Made by a program: the position numbers and the translations under genes. A stretch of DNA of 6,753 bases from Deltaproteobacteria bacterium. GTDB lineage: Bacteria; Desulfobacterota; Desulfobacteria; Desulfobacterales; SURF-15. Shown piece by piece: positions 6,392 through 6,753 of the stretch (position 1 is its first letter; each line of letters begins with the position of its first letter). The DNA lies in NCBI GenBank assembly GCA_024644775.1, contig JAHEHB010000304.1:1-6753 (forward strand), in the 5' to 3' direction. The notes beneath the pieces are model-generated. The model was given only the letters and a program-made list of their open reading frames with translations, was not told the DNA's origin and searched no databases.

Positions 6392-6411
6392 AGATTTCGG
6401 GTTTCGGGTGT
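6392..6411 (+). repeat. Dispersed intergenic repeat, copy 2
   Basis: AGATTTCGGGTTTCGGGTGT differs at one base in 20 from the copy at 1671-1690. Here it overlaps the left arm of the long inverted repeat 6400-6461, which shows that the repeat word can exist both as a half element (near 1680) and as a full palindromic element. Confidence 0.7.
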
Positions 6412-6461
6412 CAGGTTTCAGTTCCTTCTCTTACTTACCCTGACACCTGACACCCGAAACC
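6400..6461. repeat. Long near-perfect inverted repeat between hgcA and hgcB
   Basis: The arm 6400-6421 (GGTTTCGGGTGT then CAGGTTTCAG) and the arm 6440-6461 are inverted copies with one mismatch in 22, around an 18-base loop (6422-6439) made almost wholly of pyrimidines on the plus strand. Within each arm a GTGTCAG/GTTTCAG word is itself repeated. In RNA it would form a very stable stem. No T-run follows, so classical intrinsic termination is not indicated; it may be a mobile or REP-like intergenic element that inserted between the two genes. Confidence 0.8.
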
Positions 6462-6478
6462 AAAATGATAGATTCCGT

Positions 6479-6497
6479 ATAACCAAAAATAGGTTAT
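6479..6497. promoter_or_regulatory. Small inverted repeat upstream of the hgcB promoter
   Basis: ATAACC (6479-6484) and GGTTAT (6492-6497) are exact inverted copies around seven bases. They end 13 bases before the putative -35 of hgcB. The spacing would suit an activator or upstream regulator, but six-base arms in AT-rich sequence can arise by chance. It is unlike the palindrome at hgcA. Confidence 0.25.
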
Positions 6498-6510
6498 CTT
6501 ATTGGGATCA

Positions 6511-6538
6511 TTGATTTAAAAAAGGAATTTCCTATAAT
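6511..6538 (+). promoter_or_regulatory. Putative sigma-70 promoter of hgcB
   Basis: TTGATT (6511-6516), 16 bases, then a perfect TATAAT (6533-6538). The predicted start near 6545 gives a leader of about 17 bases that contains the hgcB ribosome binding site. A small palindrome GGAATTTCC (6524-6532) fills the spacer next to the -10. This is the best -10 in the window and suggests hgcB can be transcribed apart from hgcA. Confidence 0.5.
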
Positions 6539-6548
6539 ATCCAGTTAG

Positions 6549-6553
6549 TGGAG
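6549..6553 (+). promoter_or_regulatory. Shine-Dalgarno of hgcB
   Basis: TGGAG lies eight bases before ATG 6562 and fixes the hgcB start. hgcA lacks any comparable site. Confidence 0.65.
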
Positions 6554-6561
6554 TCTAACAA

Positions 6562-6753
6562 ATGGATAATTTTCGATATCTACCGGGTGTATCGACCTTA
6601 AACCTCGATACGGAGTCCTGCATTGGATGTGGCGTGTGCACCAGCGTATGTCCCCATGGTGTATTTGCGTTGAATAATCATCACGCCACAATCGTTGATC
6701 ACGATGGATGTATGGAATGCGGGGCCTGTGCAAAAAATTGCCCCACCCAGGCA
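6562..6753 (+). CDS. hgcB: HgcB ferredoxin-like protein, 3'-truncated by window edge
   Basis: Small iron-sulfur protein that works with HgcA, thought to reduce the corrinoid cobalt (and perhaps handle Hg(II)) for another methylation round. The 64 visible codons hold two complete [4Fe-4S] motifs: Cys20-x2-Cys23-x2-Cys26-x3-Cys30-Pro and Cys50-x2-Cys53-x2-Cys56-x3-Cys60-Pro. The second reads CMECGACAKNCP, which with the first (CIGCGVC...CPHGVF) is characteristic of HgcB rather than general ferredoxins. Family members are about 95-100 residues, so the C-terminal third, including the usual vicinal cysteines, is outside the window. Position next to hgcA supports the call. The 187-base gap from hgcA, with its own promoter-like sequence and repeat, is larger than expected for a tight operon. 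Confidence 0.93.
   Translation, partial: MDNFRYLPGVSTLNLDTESCIGCGVCTSVCPHGVFALNNHHATIVDHDGCMECGACAKNCPTQA

Noticed and set aside
6400..6461. Inverted repeat as an intrinsic terminator of hgcA
   Set aside because: The stem is strong, but no T-run follows on either side in the right place and the arms match a dispersed repeat, so a repeat element explains it better.

Overview
The window looks like chromosomal DNA from an anaerobic, probably sulfate-reducing or related, member of the Desulfobacterota. The main evidence is the pair at the right end: a complete HgcA-type corrinoid membrane protein followed by the start of an HgcB-type 2[4Fe-4S] ferredoxin. These are the two proteins needed for microbial mercury methylation. 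Intergenic repeats built on TTTCGGGTGTCAGGTTTCAG-like and AAAGTGACT-like units also fit this group, but that is recalled from memory and was not searched. No rRNA, tRNA, CRISPR array, integrase or intact insertion sequence was seen.

Layout, left to right. (1) The C-terminal two thirds of a ComEC/Rec2 DNA-uptake channel protein (+), cut by the left edge. (2) A 370-base non-coding stretch with a dispersed repeat, an inverted repeat and a doubtful 53-codon ORF. (3) A UspA-type universal stress protein (-) with a good ribosome binding site and a plausible sigma-70 promoter. (4) A repeat-rich spacer. (5) An MFS transporter (-) whose reading frame continues about 50 codons upstream of the first ATG/GTG/TTG, so its real start is non-canonical or lost. 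(6) A divergent TIGR02757/DUF2400 family protein (+). (7) hgcA (+), preceded by a perfect 22-base palindrome that overlaps its putative -10 element and its first ATG. (8) A 187-base spacer with a short GC hairpin, a long near-perfect inverted repeat and a sigma-70-like promoter. (9) The first 64 codons of hgcB (+), cut by the right edge.

Only hgcA and hgcB form an obvious functional unit: HgcA carries the methyl-corrinoid and passes a methyl group to Hg(II), and HgcB is thought to supply electrons to the corrinoid. The other genes are ordinary neighbours with no clear link to that pathway. The parts least explained by known families are regulatory: the palindromic operator candidate at hgcA, the apparent lack of a leader or Shine-Dalgarno for hgcA, and the repeat hairpin plus separate promoter between hgcA and hgcB, which are usually thought of as one tight operon.
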